Shown here piece after piece: positions 15,874 to 15,986 of a stretch of DNA of 15,986 nt. The translations under genes and the position numbers were made by a program. The DNA lies in the NCBI GenBank assembly GCA_007116765.1, contig SKHV01000271.1, positions 1 through 15,986 on the forward strand. The letters run 5' to 3'. Source of the DNA: Prolixibacteraceae bacterium (lineage in GTDB: Bacteria > Bacteroidota > Bacteroidia > Bacteroidales > Prolixibacteraceae). Under the pieces are notes generated by a model. It searched no databases. It was not told the origin of the DNA and saw only the letters and a list, made by a program, of their open reading frames with translations. How positions within the stretch are numbered: position 1 is the stretch's first letter; each line of letters starts with the position of its first letter.

Positions 15874-15891
15874 GTATTGAAGCAAGTTTTT
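15862..15891 (+). terminator. Intrinsic terminator overlapping the stop codon of the TIGR01777 gene
   Basis: CTTGCTTC (15862-15869) and GAAGCAAG (15879-15886) form a perfect 8-bp stem with a 9-base loop that contains the TAG stop (15871-15873). Five Ts follow. The 5' arm therefore encodes the last residues of the protein. Confidence 0.85.
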
Positions 15892-15986
15892 AATGATGTT
15901 GCTTTATGGATAAACATCACTAAATAAAAGGTGTTGATATAGAGTTAACTCACTCGTTTTCTTTTTCCACGTGTGCTGTAATATAC

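Noticed and set aside
15892..15986. Possible C-terminus of a minus-strand gene entering from the right edge, and a TGATGTT/AACATCA inverted repeat (15894-15919)
   Set aside because: Short open readings in the minus frames reach stops within 12-27 codons and none resembles a known protein end; the repeat is short and AT-rich. Sequence beyond the edge is needed.

Overview
The window is ordinary chromosomal DNA of a Bacteroidota bacterium, probably a marine or anaerobic member of the Bacteroidales/Marinilabiliales type (inference from gene style, not from a marker search). The signs are a TonB-dependent receptor with a carboxypeptidase-regulatory-like N-terminal domain, a lipoprotein-type sensor kinase with periplasmic TPR repeats, a Rho factor with a long Asn/Gln/Lys-rich disordered insertion, a Bacteroidota-type promoter (TTG-N19-TAGTTTTG) in front of slyD, and moderately AT-rich DNA with few Shine-Dalgarno sequences. 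I see no insertion sequences, tRNA or rRNA genes, CRISPR arrays or phage genes.

Region 1 (1-6574) looks like a small uptake-and-signalling locus. On the minus strand a 945-aa TonB-dependent receptor is followed by a PHP-domain lipoprotein that runs off the left edge; a perfect 8-bp stem-loop lies between them. Divergent from these, across a 246-bp region with inverted repeats, lies a two-component pair on the plus strand: a NarL-type response regulator and, 2 bp later, a TPR-containing membrane histidine kinase. The layout suggests that the two-component system senses something in the periplasm and controls the receptor and the metal-dependent hydrolase. The substrate cannot be read from the sequence; a phosphorylated compound is a reasonable guess because of the PHP domain.

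Region 2 (6604-8325) is a minus-strand slyD-aroC operon with a recognisable promoter and an intrinsic terminator whose stem contains the aroC stop codon. SlyD has an unusual tail with seven cysteines. Region 3 (8415-10518) is the plus-strand rho gene, ending at a very strong 16-bp intrinsic terminator. Region 4 (10635-14874) carries three minus-strand genes: aspartate kinase (lysC), a sugar-phosphate-type nucleotidyltransferase, and a CLC anion transporter with a CBS pair. That CLC protein keeps the gating glutamate but has valine at the internal proton-glutamate position and proline at the selectivity-filter serine. Region 5 (15010-15891) is a plus-strand TIGR01777-type NAD(P)-binding protein with an intrinsic terminator overlapping its stop codon.

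Most of the window is conserved housekeeping. The parts that deserve follow-up are the receptor/PHP/two-component locus with its palindromic intergenic region, and the channel-like residues of the CLC protein. I found no convincing wholly new system.
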